A stretch of 64,000 nucleotides of DNA from Erythrobacter colymbi (GCF_002155685.1 NZ_MUYK01000005.1:124001-188000), one strand, 5' to 3'; shown: positions 34,095-44,216, numbered from the stretch's first letter. The notes: generated from the letters alone by a model not told the origin. Numbers and translations are program-made.

Positions 34095-35617
34095 ACCGCC
34101 ACCGCCTGTGCCGGAGCCGCGCAGAAGCGGACGATGTAATCGGCGTGCGCGGGCATCCGCTGGGCCTGCTCGGTATAGTGGGAAGAGAGGGTGCGCAGCG
34201 CGGCGATCACCCGTTCGTCATCCAGCGCATCGGCGACCGCATCGTGCCCCGCAGGAACGATGCCCTGCCCCAGCATCACCGCCACCCAGCTCGGAATGTC
34301 GAACAGGTCGTGGTCATAGCGCAGGATGCGTCCCTTCTCGCGGAACAGGTCGATCTTGCGGGCGAGGCTGTCGGGGATCGGCATGTCGCGCATCTGCAGC
34401 CAGAACGGCGTGTCGCCGCGCGCGGTCGCCTTGTAGTGCAGCACGATGAAATCGCGGATGTAATCGAACTGCTCGCGCATCAGGCGGTTGTATTCGTCGC
34501 GTTCGGTGGCGGTGCAGCGCTTGTCGGGGAACAGCCACAAAAGCTTGGAAATGCCGGTCTGGATCAGGTGGATCGAGGTCGATTCCAGCGGCTCGATGAA
34601 CCCGCCCGACAGGCCCAACGCGATCACGTTCTTCTCCCACAAGCGGTCGCGCACGCCGGCGGTGAAGCCGATCTTGCGCGGCTGCGCGAGGGGTGCGCCG
34701 TCGAGATTGGCGAGCAGCAGGCGCTCCGCCTCGCCATCGTCCATGAAGGCCGAGCAATAGACATGGCCGTTCCCGGTGCGATGCTGGAGCGGGATGCGCC
34801 ACTGCCACCCCGCCCCGTGCGCGGTCGCGCGGGTATAGGGCAGCAGCGGCTCGGTGCGCTGGCTCGGCACCGCGAGCGCGCTGTCGCAGGGGAGCCACTG
34901 CGACCAGTCGTGATAGGAAACGCTCAGCGTCTGGCCGAGCAGCAGGCTGCGGAACCCCGAGCAATCGACGAACAGATCACCCGCGATCCGGCGCCCGTCG
35001 GAGAGCACAACCGCGGTGACGAAGCCGCTCTCGCCATCCTGCTCGACGCGTTCGATCCGCCCTTCGTGCCGGATGACGCCGTTGTCCTCCGCGTAACCGC
35101 GCAGGAAGCGGGCATAGAGCCCCGCGTCGAAATGGTAGGCGTAGCCGAGCTGCGACAGCGGCGAGCGCGGGTCGCTGGCGGTGGGCGCGAACTTGCCCGC
35201 CTTCGCCGCGACGCAGGCCATCGAGAAATCGGCGATGGGGCCGATGCCCGCTTGCTCCCGAAACTTGCTCCAGATCTGGTGGAAGGCGACCCCCTCGAGA
35301 TCGCGCCCGATCGAGCCGAAGGGGTGCATGTAGCGCTCGCCCACATTGCCCCAGTTGGCGAACTCGATCCCGAGCTTGAAGGTCGCCTGCGTCGCGCGGA
35401 CGAAATCGGCCTCGGCAATGCCGAGCTTGGCGTTGAAGTTGAGGATCGGCGGAATGGTCGCCTCGCCCACGCCGACGGTGCCGATCTCCTCCGATTCGAC
35501 CAGCACGATCGTGCGGCGACCGTCATCGAGGAAGCGGCTGGCGGCAGCGGCGGCCATCCATCCGGCAGTGCCGCCGCCGACGATGACAAGGGTTTCGACG
35601 GGTATTGCGTGGGTCAT
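34091..35617 (-). CDS. Tryptophan-halogenase family flavoprotein 2
   Basis: 508 residues, close paralogue of its neighbours: GGGTAGWMAAAAA, VGVGEATIP, ATFKLGIEFANW with the catalytic Lys, WQWRIPLQHRTGNGHVY, and LEPLESTSIHLIQTG with the catalytic Glu. All residues needed for the flavin-dependent reaction appear to be kept. Four-nt overlaps on both sides (ATGA) show tight translational coupling to genes 1 and 3. Real substrate unknown; possibly an indole- or tryptophan-containing peptide linked to the glycan system. Confidence 0.9.
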   Translation of the reverse strand: MTHAIPVETLVIVGGGTAGWMAAAAASRFLDDGRRTIVLVESEEIGTVGVGEATIPPILNFNAKLGIAEADFVRATQATFKLGIEFANWGNVGERYMHPFGSIGRDLEGVAFHQIWSKFREQAGIGPIADFSMACVAAKAGKFAPTASDPRSPLSQLGYAYHFDAGLYARFLRGYAEDNGVIRHEGRIERVEQDGESGFVTAVVLSDGRRIAGDLFVDCSGFRSLLLGQTLSVSYHDWSQWLPCDSALAVPSQRTEPLLPYTRATAHGAGWQWRIPLQHRTGNGHVYCSAFMDDGEAERLLLANLDGAPLAQPRKIGFTAGVRDRLWEKNVIALGLSGGFIEPLESTSIHLIQTGISKLLWLFPDKRCTATERDEYNRLMREQFDYIRDFIVLHYKATARGDTPFWLQMRDMPIPDSLARKIDLFREKGRILRYDHDLFDIPSWVAVMLGQGIVPAGHDAVADALDDERVIAALRTLSSHYTEQAQRMPAHADYIVRFCAAPAQAVAV

Positions 35618-37044
35618 CGGGCACTCTGGAGATAGGCGGCAAGCCAGTCGCGATAGGGCAAGGCGGACTGCACCGCGGCGGCGGCGCGGGCCTCGTGCCC
35701 GCGGATCAGGGCGGTCCGGGCGGCGGGGGTCAGAGTTACGGATCGAGCGGTCGGCCCGGGGGCAATGCCGAGCGATGCCATCGCGAACACCCAGGCATCG
35801 CGCGGGAGGACGTCCTCCTCAAAGAAGGGCAGACGCCCGCGGCGGGTGAACTCGTCGATCGTCAGGCGCAGGGTGTCGGGCAAGGCCAGACCCGCGGCAT
35901 AATCCTGGAACGCGCCCTCGGGGCGGGTGGGCGCGTGGTAGTGGAGCGCGACAAAATCCCGCGCCCTGTCGGCCATGGCAGCGGCGCGGCGGTTGAACTC
36001 ATTGCGTTCGAGCGGGTGGAGATCCCGGCCCGGCAGCAGCTCGATCAGCAGCGCGACCTGCGCATGGACGAGCGCGGCGTTGAGCCAGTGCAGCGGTTCG
36101 AAGCGGACACCGGCATCGCCAAGGCAGATGACATTCGCCTGCCACAGCCGGTCGCGGCGTCCGGGCGCGAGGGGGATGACGGCTGCCTCGGCAAAGCCCG
36201 CCGCTTCCACCCATGCCTCGGGCGATCCTACCTCGATGCTGGCGGCGAATAAGGCGTGGGTGCCGTCCCGCCCGAACACCTCGCCACGCCAGCCGAGCGG
36301 TGTAGCGGTGATGCGGTCGAGCGCGGTGAGTTTGGGCGCTCCTGTAGTAGGCGGGATAAGCAGGCGATCGACCGGCAGAATGCGCGACCAATCAATGTGC
36401 GGCTCTGACGGCAAGCCCTGCGCCACCAGCGACGCCGGCCCCGAGCAATCGACGAACAGATCGGCGGTGACATCCTCGCCGCTAGCCAGCCTCAACCCGG
36501 CAATGCCGCCGCTTGTGTCGCCGGTGGCCGCGGCAAATCCGCTCGGGCTGCGGGTGACGCCAAGATGCGCGGCGAGCGCGCCGAGCGCCCGTGTGTAGGC
36601 CTGCGGATTGAGGCGCAGGCCATAGTCGATGTCCGACAGGGGAGAGGCCGGATCGTCGGACGGCAGGGCGAAGCGATCCGCCAGCGCGAGCGCAGCGGAT
36701 ACCGATGTCGCGGCAATCTCGGGAGGCGGTGCTGCGCCGAAGGGATGCACCGCGCGGCTTTGTCCGCTTGTCCAGCCGGCCAGCTCCGTACCCAGCCGCA
36801 GGCTCGCGCCGGCGCGTGCGGCCAGCATCCCCTCCTCGATACCCATCTGGCGCAGGAAGGCATTGCTGCGCGGGGTGAGCGCGGCTGTCCAGTCGGCGAG
36901 CGCTGCGGGATCGGCCGGGGTAGGGATCACCGTTACCGCGCAGCGTGGCAAGGCGCGGCGCAGCGCGATGGCTGCCACCAGACCGGTCGGCCCGTCACCG
37001 ACGACAGCAATGGTGCCGAGAGGCTCGCGCGCGCTACCCGGCAT
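35614..37044 (-). CDS. Degenerate tryptophan-halogenase paralogue
   Basis: 476 residues. It keeps a dinucleotide loop (VVGDGPTGLVAAIAL) and overall colinearity (DYGLRLNPQAYTRALG, VDCSGPASLVAQGL, DWSRILPVDRLL), but lacks the VGVGEATIP motif. It has Arg83 where the catalytic Lys should be (ASLRLGTELAGW), WRGEVF instead of WxWxIP, and EPLHWLNAALVHAQ where the catalytic Glu of EPLEST belongs. It is intact and overlaps both neighbours, so it is maintained, perhaps as a noncatalytic partner subunit or with another activity. Confidence 0.85.
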   Translation of the reverse strand: MPGSAREPLGTIAVVGDGPTGLVAAIALRRALPRCAVTVIPTPADPAALADWTAALTPRSNAFLRQMGIEEGMLAARAGASLRLGTELAGWTSGQSRAVHPFGAAPPPEIAATSVSAALALADRFALPSDDPASPLSDIDYGLRLNPQAYTRALGALAAHLGVTRSPSGFAAATGDTSGGIAGLRLASGEDVTADLFVDCSGPASLVAQGLPSEPHIDWSRILPVDRLLIPPTTGAPKLTALDRITATPLGWRGEVFGRDGTHALFAASIEVGSPEAWVEAAGFAEAAVIPLAPGRRDRLWQANVICLGDAGVRFEPLHWLNAALVHAQVALLIELLPGRDLHPLERNEFNRRAAAMADRARDFVALHYHAPTRPEGAFQDYAAGLALPDTLRLTIDEFTRRGRLPFFEEDVLPRDAWVFAMASLGIAPGPTARSVTLTPAARTALIRGHEARAAAAVQSALPYRDWLAAYLQSAR

Positions 37045-38551
37045 GGGCGAGCCGCCTCGTTTCGCGTTCCAGAAAGGCGCGGTGGCCCGGCATGGCCTGC
37101 ACCTGCGCCGCGATTTCCTGCTTCAGGCGATCGAGTGCGCGGGCCAGCACCGGCTGGTCGGGGAGCGCCGCGCGCGCATCCCAGCGGTCGGGCACGACAT
37201 TCTGGCCGCAATAGACCGCGACCCAGCTCGGTTCGAAGAACAGCCCCTCGCCATAGCGCGCCACGCGGCCCGTCGCGCGCCACAGCTCGAGCTTTTCGGC
37301 AAGGCTGTCGGGCACCTGCATGGTGCGCACGTGATCCCAGAAGGGGGAATCGTCGCGGGTGGTGGCGTGGTAGTGGAGGATCAGGAAGTCGCGGATCCGG
37401 TCATATTCCATGTCGACCAGCCGGTTGAACTCGGCCCGGTCGGCCGGGCTGATCCCGCCGAAGGGGAACAGGTCGACAAGCCGCAGGATCGCCATGTGCG
37501 ACAGGTAGATGCTGGTCGATTCGAGCGGCTCGAGGAAACCGCTGGCAAGCCCGATGGCGACGACGTTGCCGACCCATGACCGTCGCCGCCGTCCGGCGCG
37601 GAACCGCAGGATGCGGGGGTCTGCCAGTGCGGCGCCTTCGGCCGTGCCCCGCAGGCCCTCGGCCGCGCTGTCGTCATCGATGAAGGCGCTGGCATAGACA
37701 TAGCCGTTGCCGACCCGGTGCTGGAGCGGGATGCGCCAGGCCCAGCCGGCCCCGAGCGCGGTTGCACGGGTATAGGGTTCGATCTCCCCCGCAGGCGAGG
37801 CGGTCGGCATCGCTACTGCCCGGTCACAGGGGAGCCAATGCGACCAGTCCTCCCACGGCTCCTCCAGCGCATCGCCCAGCAGCAGGCTGCGAAAGCCCGA
37901 GCAGTCGATGAACAGATCGGCGGTGAAGCGCGTGCCGTCTTCCAGTGTGACCGAGGCAACGTCGCCGCTTTCCGCATCCCGCTCGACCGACACGATCCGG
38001 CCCTCGGTGCGCGTGACGCCGTGCTGGCAGGCGAAGTCGCGCAGGTAGGGACCGAACAGCCCCGCATCGAACTGGTAGGCGTAGCCATAGCTCGAGGCGA
38101 GCGAGAGGTCGGTCTCACGCGGGAGCTGAAACCGCCCCGCCCGCGCGGCCTGCACCGCAAGCGAAAACTGGCCGATGTCCGCCTCTTCGCCCGCCGCGCG
38201 GCGTTGCAGCCAGTAGTGATGGAACGGCACCTGCGCGAGATCGCGTCCGAAGGTGCCGAAGGGGTGGATGTAGCTGTCGCCGATCCGGCCGAAGTTGCGG
38301 AAATCGATGCCCAGCTTGAAGGTCGCGTGGGTCGCCCGCATGAAGGCGGCCTCGTCGATCCCGATCTGCTGAATGAACTGCCGGACGTGGGGGAGCGTCG
38401 CCTCCCCGACCCCGACGATGCCGATATCGGCGGATTCGATGAGGCGGATGTCGGCCCCTCCGGGAACCAGCCGCGCGAGCGCCGCCGCAGCCGACCAACC
38501 GGCTGTTCCGCCTCCGACAATCACGACCGAAACGGGGTCCCGCCTTCCCAC
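37034..38551 (-). CDS. Tryptophan-halogenase family flavoprotein 4 (first in operon)
   Basis: 505 residues: VIVGGGTAGWSAAAAL, VGVGEATLP, ATFKLGIDFRNF with the catalytic Lys, WAWRIPLQHRVGNGYVY, and LEPLESTSIYLSH with the catalytic Glu. It is the promoter-proximal gene of the four-gene minus-strand operon; its stop overlaps the start of the degenerate paralogue by 11 nt. It is divergent from the TonB receptor across a ~195-bp region that contains the 25-bp AT-rich motif (site B), suggesting joint control with nutrient uptake. Confidence 0.9.
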   Translation of the reverse strand: MGRRDPVSVVIVGGGTAGWSAAAALARLVPGGADIRLIESADIGIVGVGEATLPHVRQFIQQIGIDEAAFMRATHATFKLGIDFRNFGRIGDSYIHPFGTFGRDLAQVPFHHYWLQRRAAGEEADIGQFSLAVQAARAGRFQLPRETDLSLASSYGYAYQFDAGLFGPYLRDFACQHGVTRTEGRIVSVERDAESGDVASVTLEDGTRFTADLFIDCSGFRSLLLGDALEEPWEDWSHWLPCDRAVAMPTASPAGEIEPYTRATALGAGWAWRIPLQHRVGNGYVYASAFIDDDSAAEGLRGTAEGAALADPRILRFRAGRRRRSWVGNVVAIGLASGFLEPLESTSIYLSHMAILRLVDLFPFGGISPADRAEFNRLVDMEYDRIRDFLILHYHATTRDDSPFWDHVRTMQVPDSLAEKLELWRATGRVARYGEGLFFEPSWVAVYCGQNVVPDRWDARAALPDQPVLARALDRLKQEIAAQVQAMPGHRAFLERETRRLAHAG

Positions 38552-38610
38552 AATTCGCTCCTCCCGGCCCGAAATATCCGGCGCTGCGGCGCGTTTGGCA
38601 ACGGGGCTTG

Positions 38611-38635
38611 AATAAAATAAGCAAATTTTTTTAAC
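38611..38635. promoter_or_regulatory. Candidate ROK-repressor operator, site B
   Basis: AT-rich 25-bp element in the otherwise GC-rich region between the halogenase operon and the TonB receptor. Read on the minus strand it matches sites A and C ungapped and is the closest to the consensus (AAATTTGCTTATTTTATT core). A weak promoter-like TTGTCA / TTCTTA pair for the receptor follows at 38636-38664. Confidence 0.6.
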
Positions 38636-38746
38636 TTGTCATTCGGGCAGGCTTGTGGTTCTTAAAGGCACTGGGCGAACCCGCCGGAGGTGGGGCCAGA
38701 GGACAGAAACCGGCCAAAACAAGCCGGGCAAGAGGGGAGAATCACG

Positions 38747-41700
38747 ATGGCCGACAGGCGCTTTTCCGTTGCGCATACCAGTTTGAAGCACCTCGCCTGC
38801 GGCGTTTCGCTGGCGGTGCTGGCACTCGGCTCGCAAGCCGCCCTGGCACAGAGCGCGACGCAGGATGGCGAGGCCGACGAGGCGCAGCCGGAAACCACGA
38901 CAACGGATGAAGGCAACATCATCGTCACCGGCTTCCGCGCCAGTCTCGAGACTGCGCAGTCGATCAAGCAGCGCTCCGACACCGTCGTCGACGCGCTTTC
39001 GGCCGAAGACATCGGCGCGCTCCCCGACCGCTCGGTCAACGAAGCGCTCCAGCGCGTCCCGGGCGTCGCGATCACCCGCTATGCGGCAGCCGAAGATTCG
39101 CAGCACTTCTCGGTCGAAGGCTCGGGCGTCACCATCCGCGGCCTCAACTACGTGAAGGGCCTGTTCAACGGCCGCGACACCTTCTCGGTCAGCGGCGGCC
39201 GCGAAATCAGCTACAACGACATCGCCCCCGAACTGGTCGGCTCGATCGAGGTGTTCAAGAACCTCACCGCCGACATGATCGAAGGCGGCATTTCGGGCAC
39301 CACCAGCATCAACACCCGCCGCCCGTTCGATTCGAGCAAGCAGCTGATCTACATCTCGGGTGAAGCCAACTACGGCGATCTTGCCGAGCGCTGGGCCCCG
39401 AACTTCACCGGCGTCTACAGCAACCAGTGGGATTTGCCGAGCGGCGCGCGCATCGGCTTCCTCGCCTCGGCGACCTGGTCGAAGCTCTATTCCAAAGTCG
39501 ATTCGGCCTTCATCGCCTCGCCGTTCGAGCGCTTCAACGGGACCCGCACCTTCAACGCGGGCTCGCCCTATGCCTCGACCGTCACCGACACATTCAACTG
39601 CGGCGCGGGCCTCACCACCTGCTACGCCCCGACGGGCGGCGGCGTGCGCACCCAGGACTTCGACCGCGAGCGCATCGGCCTAGCGGCATCGGCGCAGTTC
39701 GCGACCGCCGACGACCGTCTGATCGCGACCGCTGCGTTTCTGCGCACCCAGGGCAAGAACAGCTGGACCGAACACACGATCGAACCGAACGTGTGGTATC
39801 CGGACGTCAACGCCACCTTCCCGGCGGCCGGTACCAGCTACACCTTCGACGAGAACGGCGTCTTCGTCAGCGGCAACATCACCCGCCCCGGCGGCTTCCA
39901 CGGCGGTTGGAGCGGCGGCAACTGGACCGATCCCCTGCCCAACTTCCAGGAAGGCGGGATCTTCACGACCCAGTCGAACCGCGGCTTCCTGACCGACTAT
40001 CGCACCGACGACCACAGCCTCGAAATCAAGTTCAAGGCGAGCGATCGCCTGCGCCTGTCGTTCGATGCGCAGTACATCAAGGCCCGCGCGAAGGAGGTCG
40101 ACCAGATCATCGACACGGCGACCTGGTCCAACGTGTCGATCGACAATTCGGGCAAGATCCCGCAGATCGGCTTCAGCATCGGCCGCCTGCCGAACGGCAC
40201 CACGCCGACCGCCGAGGCCTATTTCGCCAACCCCAACAGCCTCTACTTCCGCGACGCCTTCACCGACCGTGACGACAACGACGGTGAGGAATGGGCCTTC
40301 CGTGCGGATGCCGAATATGACCTGAGCGACGACAGCTTCCTGCGCCGCGTCCGGGTCGGCGCGCGCTACGCCGACCGCGATCAGGTCGTGCGCAACAACA
40401 ACTACAACAACTGGGGCGCACCGTCCGAGACGTGGACCTTCCCGAACGGCGCGCAGACCTATGCGACAATCGATCCGTCGCTCTACGAGGTGTTCCAGTT
40501 CAACAACTTCTTCCGCGGGGAATCGACCCAGCCTCCGGGCGCGGTTTTCCTCAAGGGCAATATCGCGGAGAACTACGAATCCACGCAGGAGCTGCTGCGC
40601 ACCATCACCGCGCGGGCCACGGGCAACTACCAGCCGATCGAGGACCGCGCCTGCGCCACGGTGAACACCTACTTCTGCCCCAATGAAGTGTTCCGCAATT
40701 CCGAGCGGACGATGGCGGGCTATGTCCGGCTCGACTTCTCGACCGACAAGGGCGGGGATTCCTTCATCGATGGCAACATCGGCGTGCGCTATGTCGATAC
40801 GCTGGGGGTCTCGTTCGGATCGTTGACCGCGCCCTTGCGCAACCAGATCCTGCCTTCGACCTTCCCGACCGTGGCGGCCTATTGCGCCGCGCCGCGCGGG
40901 CCGAATGATCCGATCCCGCCGGTCTGCCGCCTCTCGCCGACCGAACAGGCCAACGTCCTCGCCTTCGCCAATGGCGCGAGCGAACCGCTGGCGGCGCGCA
41001 ACCAGTTCGGCAACTGGCTGCCCAGCCTCAACATCCGCTTCCAGGCGAATGACGAGCTGCAGTTCCGCTTCGCCGCCTCGAAGGCGATCTCGCGGCCGAA
41101 CTTCGAGAACCTGCGCGCCTTCATCGGGGTCAATGCCACGGTCAACCAGGCCAACGACCTCGTCTTCACCTCGAATTCGCGCAACCCGTACCTGAAGCCG
41201 ACCGAGGCGACCCAGTTCGATCTCACCAGCGAATGGTACTTCGACACCGTCGGCTCGCTGACCGCGTCGCTGTTCTACAAGCGGCTGTCGAACGTCATCG
41301 ACAACAACGGGCAGGGCATCATCTCGGCCACCAACAACGGCCAGACCTTCGATGTGGTGCTGAACGGCCCGGCGAACACCGACAAGAAATCGTCGATCAA
41401 GGGCTTCGAGCTCGCCTACCAGCAGACCTACGACTTCCTGCCGGGGGTGCTCTCGGGGCTCGGGATGCAGGCGTCCTATACCTGGATCGATCCGGGCCGG
41501 ATTCCGACCAGCACGCCGGCCAACGGCGCGGGTGACGGCGCGCGTCCGCCGGGCGAAGTGAACGAGATCTACGGTCTGCTCCCGCTGCCGCAGCTTTCGC
41601 GTCACAACATCAACCTCGCAGGCTTCTACGAGAAGGGCGGCCTCTACGCCCGCCTCGCCTACTCGTGGCGTTCGCGCTACCTGCTCAGCACCCGCGACTG

Positions 41701-41932
41701 CTGCTTCCCGTTCCTCCCGGTCTTCTCGGAGCCGACGGGCCAGCTGGACGGATCGCTGTTCTATTCGTTCAACGACAACATCAAGATCGGCCTTCAGGCC
41801 AACAACCTGCTGAACGAAGTCACACGGACCAGCTTTGCGCTCTATGCGGACGGAGACCGGTTGGTGATCGCCAAGCGCGGTGCCTTCATCACCGACCGCC
41901 GCTACGCGTTCACGGTCCGACTCTCGTTCTGA
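38747..41932 (+). CDS. TonB-dependent receptor
   Basis: 1061 residues from ATG 38747, preceded by AGAGGGGAGA; the earlier in-frame start is unsupported. Signal peptide ends near AALAQS; a TonB-box-like NIIVTGF follows, then a plug domain (ALPDRSVNEALQRVPGVAI, VTIRGL, EVFKNLTADMIEGGISG) and a long beta-barrel ending in a terminal aromatic, YAFTVRLSF. It is of the sphingomonad/Caulobacter carbohydrate type and probably imports an oligosaccharide across the outer membrane. Divergent from the halogenase operon; ROK kinase follows after 91 bp. Confidence 0.93.
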   Translation: MADRRFSVAHTSLKHLACGVSLAVLALGSQAALAQSATQDGEADEAQPETTTTDEGNIIVTGFRASLETAQSIKQRSDTVVDALSAEDIGALPDRSVNEALQRVPGVAITRYAAAEDSQHFSVEGSGVTIRGLNYVKGLFNGRDTFSVSGGREISYNDIAPELVGSIEVFKNLTADMIEGGISGTTSINTRRPFDSSKQLIYISGEANYGDLAERWAPNFTGVYSNQWDLPSGARIGFLASATWSKLYSKVDSAFIASPFERFNGTRTFNAGSPYASTVTDTFNCGAGLTTCYAPTGGGVRTQDFDRERIGLAASAQFATADDRLIATAAFLRTQGKNSWTEHTIEPNVWYPDVNATFPAAGTSYTFDENGVFVSGNITRPGGFHGGWSGGNWTDPLPNFQEGGIFTTQSNRGFLTDYRTDDHSLEIKFKASDRLRLSFDAQYIKARAKEVDQIIDTATWSNVSIDNSGKIPQIGFSIGRLPNGTTPTAEAYFANPNSLYFRDAFTDRDDNDGEEWAFRADAEYDLSDDSFLRRVRVGARYADRDQVVRNNNYNNWGAPSETWTFPNGAQTYATIDPSLYEVFQFNNFFRGESTQPPGAVFLKGNIAENYESTQELLRTITARATGNYQPIEDRACATVNTYFCPNEVFRNSERTMAGYVRLDFSTDKGGDSFIDGNIGVRYVDTLGVSFGSLTAPLRNQILPSTFPTVAAYCAAPRGPNDPIPPVCRLSPTEQANVLAFANGASEPLAARNQFGNWLPSLNIRFQANDELQFRFAASKAISRPNFENLRAFIGVNATVNQANDLVFTSNSRNPYLKPTEATQFDLTSEWYFDTVGSLTASLFYKRLSNVIDNNGQGIISATNNGQTFDVVLNGPANTDKKSSIKGFELAYQQTYDFLPGVLSGLGMQASYTWIDPGRIPTSTPANGAGDGARPPGEVNEIYGLLPLPQLSRHNINLAGFYEKGGLYARLAYSWRSRYLLSTRDCCFPFLPVFSEPTGQLDGSLFYSFNDNIKIGLQANNLLNEVTRTSFALYADGDRLVIAKRGAFITDRRYAFTVRLSF

Positions 41933-42023
41933 TGCGGCACAAGGCGGGCGGGACGCTGCTGCGCTCCCCCCGCCTCCCCGCTGCGGAATACCAAAGCCCT
42001 CCCCGGCAGAAAGAACCCCCTTC

Positions 42024-42968
42024 GTGAGCAAGCCTGACGTTGTCCCGGATCGTTTGCCTGTGGCCGGCGTCGAGCTGGGGGGGACCAAATGCATCTGCAC
42101 CCTCGCGCTCGGCCCGGGGCTCGTCATCGAGCAAGCGACCGTCGAGACCACCGATCCGGACACGACCCTCGGCAGCCTCAAGGCGATCCTGCGCGGCTGG
42201 TGGTCACGCCACGGCTTCCGCTCGCTCGGCATCGGCAGCTTCGGCCCGATCCGTCTCGATCCGCGCGCGGCCGATTACGGGCATATCCTCGCCACCAACA
42301 AGCCCGGCTGGAGCGGGGTGGACGTGCTGGGCGAGCTGTCCTGCGAATTCCCCGTGCCCTGCGGCTTCGATACCGACGTCAACGCGGCCGCCTTTGCCGA
42401 GGTGGCCTGGGGGAGCGGGCGCGGGTTTACCGATTTCGCCTATGTCACCGTCGGTACGGGTGTCGGCGTGGGCCTGATCGTCAACGGCAGGGCCACGCGC
42501 GGGCTGGCGCATGGCGAACTGGGCCACATGCTGGTGCCGCGCATGGCGGGAGACACCTTTCCGAGTGTCTGCGCCTTCCACGACAATTGCGTCGAAGGCC
42601 TCGCCTCCGGCTCTGCGATCAAGGCGCGGATGGGCGCGGAGCACCTCGCCGGGGTCGCGCCCGATCATCCGGTCTGGGACATCGTCGTCGATGCCCTCGC
42701 ATCGCTATGCCACAACATGGTCTGCTCGACCGCGCCGCAGCGCATCGCCTTCGGTGGCGGCGTCATCAACCGCCAGCCGCATCTGGTGCCGCGGATCGAG
42801 GCGCGTCTGAAAGCGAGCCTTGCGGGCTACATCAGCCTGCCCGAGGGGCGGCCGTATATCGTCGAGCCGGAGTTGGGCGGTCAGGCCGGCCCGCTGGGCG
42901 CAATCATGCTCGGGATCGAGGCGGAAGCCGCCGCTGCCGCGCCCGCTCTCACGGTCGCCGCCGAATAG
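42024..42968 (+). CDS. ROK-family sugar kinase (fructokinase/mannokinase type)
   Basis: 314 residues from GTG 42024 (VSKPDVVPDRLPV); the frame from 41880 overlaps the receptor and is noise there. ATP site AGVELGGTKCICTLA, sugar site FDTDVNAAAFAEVAWG, VGTGVGVGLIVNG, and a ROK zinc-type segment GELGHMLVP...CAFHDNCVEGLASGSAI. These match the bacterial fructokinase branch, which often phosphorylates mannose as well. It would act on the sugar brought in by the FHS symporter and feed the ManA-like isomerase. Convergent with the ROK repressor (6-bp gap). Confidence 0.9.
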   Translation: MSKPDVVPDRLPVAGVELGGTKCICTLALGPGLVIEQATVETTDPDTTLGSLKAILRGWWSRHGFRSLGIGSFGPIRLDPRAADYGHILATNKPGWSGVDVLGELSCEFPVPCGFDTDVNAAAFAEVAWGSGRGFTDFAYVTVGTGVGVGLIVNGRATRGLAHGELGHMLVPRMAGDTFPSVCAFHDNCVEGLASGSAIKARMGAEHLAGVAPDHPVWDIVVDALASLCHNMVCSTAPQRIAFGGGVINRQPHLVPRIEARLKASLAGYISLPEGRPYIVEPELGGQAGPLGAIMLGIEAEAAAAAPALTVAAE

Positions 42969-42974
42969 CCGCGC

Positions 42975-44216
42975 TCAGGCGCGCTGCATCCAGGTGCCGG
43001 CGCTTTCCAGTTCGGGCTCGCTGCCCTCATCCTGCTTCCACAAGGTCGCCGCCTGCGGGAGCAGATAATGGCTGAGCGGCAGGATCGCCGCACCGACGGT
43101 GGGCGCGTCCTCGGCCAGCTCCGCCAGACGGATCGGCGCCAGTCCCGGGATATGCGCGGCATGCTCTGCGAGATAGGCGTTGAGCCTGCGCTCCAGGCGC
43201 TCGAGGAACCGTAGCGGCAGCCGCCCGCCGATCAGGATCGCGGCCGGGTTGAGCAGGCAGTTCACCGCGATCATGGGATCGAGCAGCCGCCGCGCGGCGC
43301 CTTCCACCCACACATCGAACGCCTCCTCGAAGGCGGGACTGTGCTCGGACGCGAAGAGCTCGCCAAGGCCAAGCCCGCGCGCTTGCAGAAGGGTCGACAG
43401 GCCCGAGAGCGACACCCACTGCTGCACCGGCTCGACCGTGCCGTCATCGGCGCGGCAATTGAGGAAGCCGATCTCGCCGCTGCGGCCCGCAGCGCCGCGC
43501 ACATAGGTGCCGTCGGCGAAGAAGCCGCCGCCCAGACCCCACGAAATCAGCATGTAGAACGCGCTCGAATGGTGCCGTCCGCTGCCAAGCTGCTGTTCGC
43601 CCATCGCCGCCGCTGCCGCGTCGTTCTCGATGAACACCGGCAGCGCATAGGGCTCGGCAAACAGGCTGGCGATGTCGGTCTGGTCCCAGGTCGAGTAATC
43701 CTGCGGACGTCCAGCGAGCTCGATTGACCCCAGATCGTCGGGCGTGGCGACACCGATCCCGACGAGGCGGCGCACGTCGATACCGGCCTGTTCGACCAGA
43801 TCCTTCACTGTGGTACGATAGAAGGCGCGGACATCGTCGGGCAGCGAGAAATCGATCTCCACCGCTCGCCGCGCAACCGTCTCCCCGAGGAAGTTCACGA
43901 TCGCGATGGCGATGTGATCGCGGTCGATATTGACTCCGATCGCGAAGCAGGCGTCGGGGTTGAGCTTCAGCTTGATCGCGGGCTGGCCCCGCCCCTGCCG
44001 CACCTGCCCGGCCTCGTGCACCAGATCATCGGCGATCAGGCGCTTGGTGATGTTGGCGATGGCGGGGGCCGTAAGCCCGGTGAGGCGGGCCAGCTCGACC
44101 CGCGTGGTGGTTCCCTGAACCCGGATGGCGTGCAGCGTGATGCGCTGGTTGTGATCCGCAGCACGCTCGAGATTGGTTCCAGACAGGCGGACCGCAGTCT
44201 GGGTTGGTTCAGGCAT
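42975..44216 (-). CDS. ROK-family transcriptional repressor (NagC/XylR-like)
   Basis: 413 residues: N-terminal winged helix (TTRVELARLTGLTAPAIANI, KRLIADDLVHEAG, GRGQPAIKLKLN) followed by a ROK sugar-binding domain (AIGVNIDRDHIAIAIVN, FIENDAAAAAMGEQ, GLGGGFFADG). The Cys-rich zinc motif of classical ROK kinases is absent (GEIGFLNCRADDG), as in several regulators. It presumably senses the monosaccharide or its phosphate and represses the locus. Divergent from the GH2 gene with motif site C between them, which would give autoregulation. Confidence 0.9.
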   Translation of the reverse strand: MPEPTQTAVRLSGTNLERAADHNQRITLHAIRVQGTTTRVELARLTGLTAPAIANITKRLIADDLVHEAGQVRQGRGQPAIKLKLNPDACFAIGVNIDRDHIAIAIVNFLGETVARRAVEIDFSLPDDVRAFYRTTVKDLVEQAGIDVRRLVGIGVATPDDLGSIELAGRPQDYSTWDQTDIASLFAEPYALPVFIENDAAAAAMGEQQLGSGRHHSSAFYMLISWGLGGGFFADGTYVRGAAGRSGEIGFLNCRADDGTVEPVQQWVSLSGLSTLLQARGLGLGELFASEHSPAFEEAFDVWVEGAARRLLDPMIAVNCLLNPAAILIGGRLPLRFLERLERRLNAYLAEHAAHIPGLAPIRLAELAEDAPTVGAAILPLSHYLLPQAATLWKQDEGSEPELESAGTWMQRA

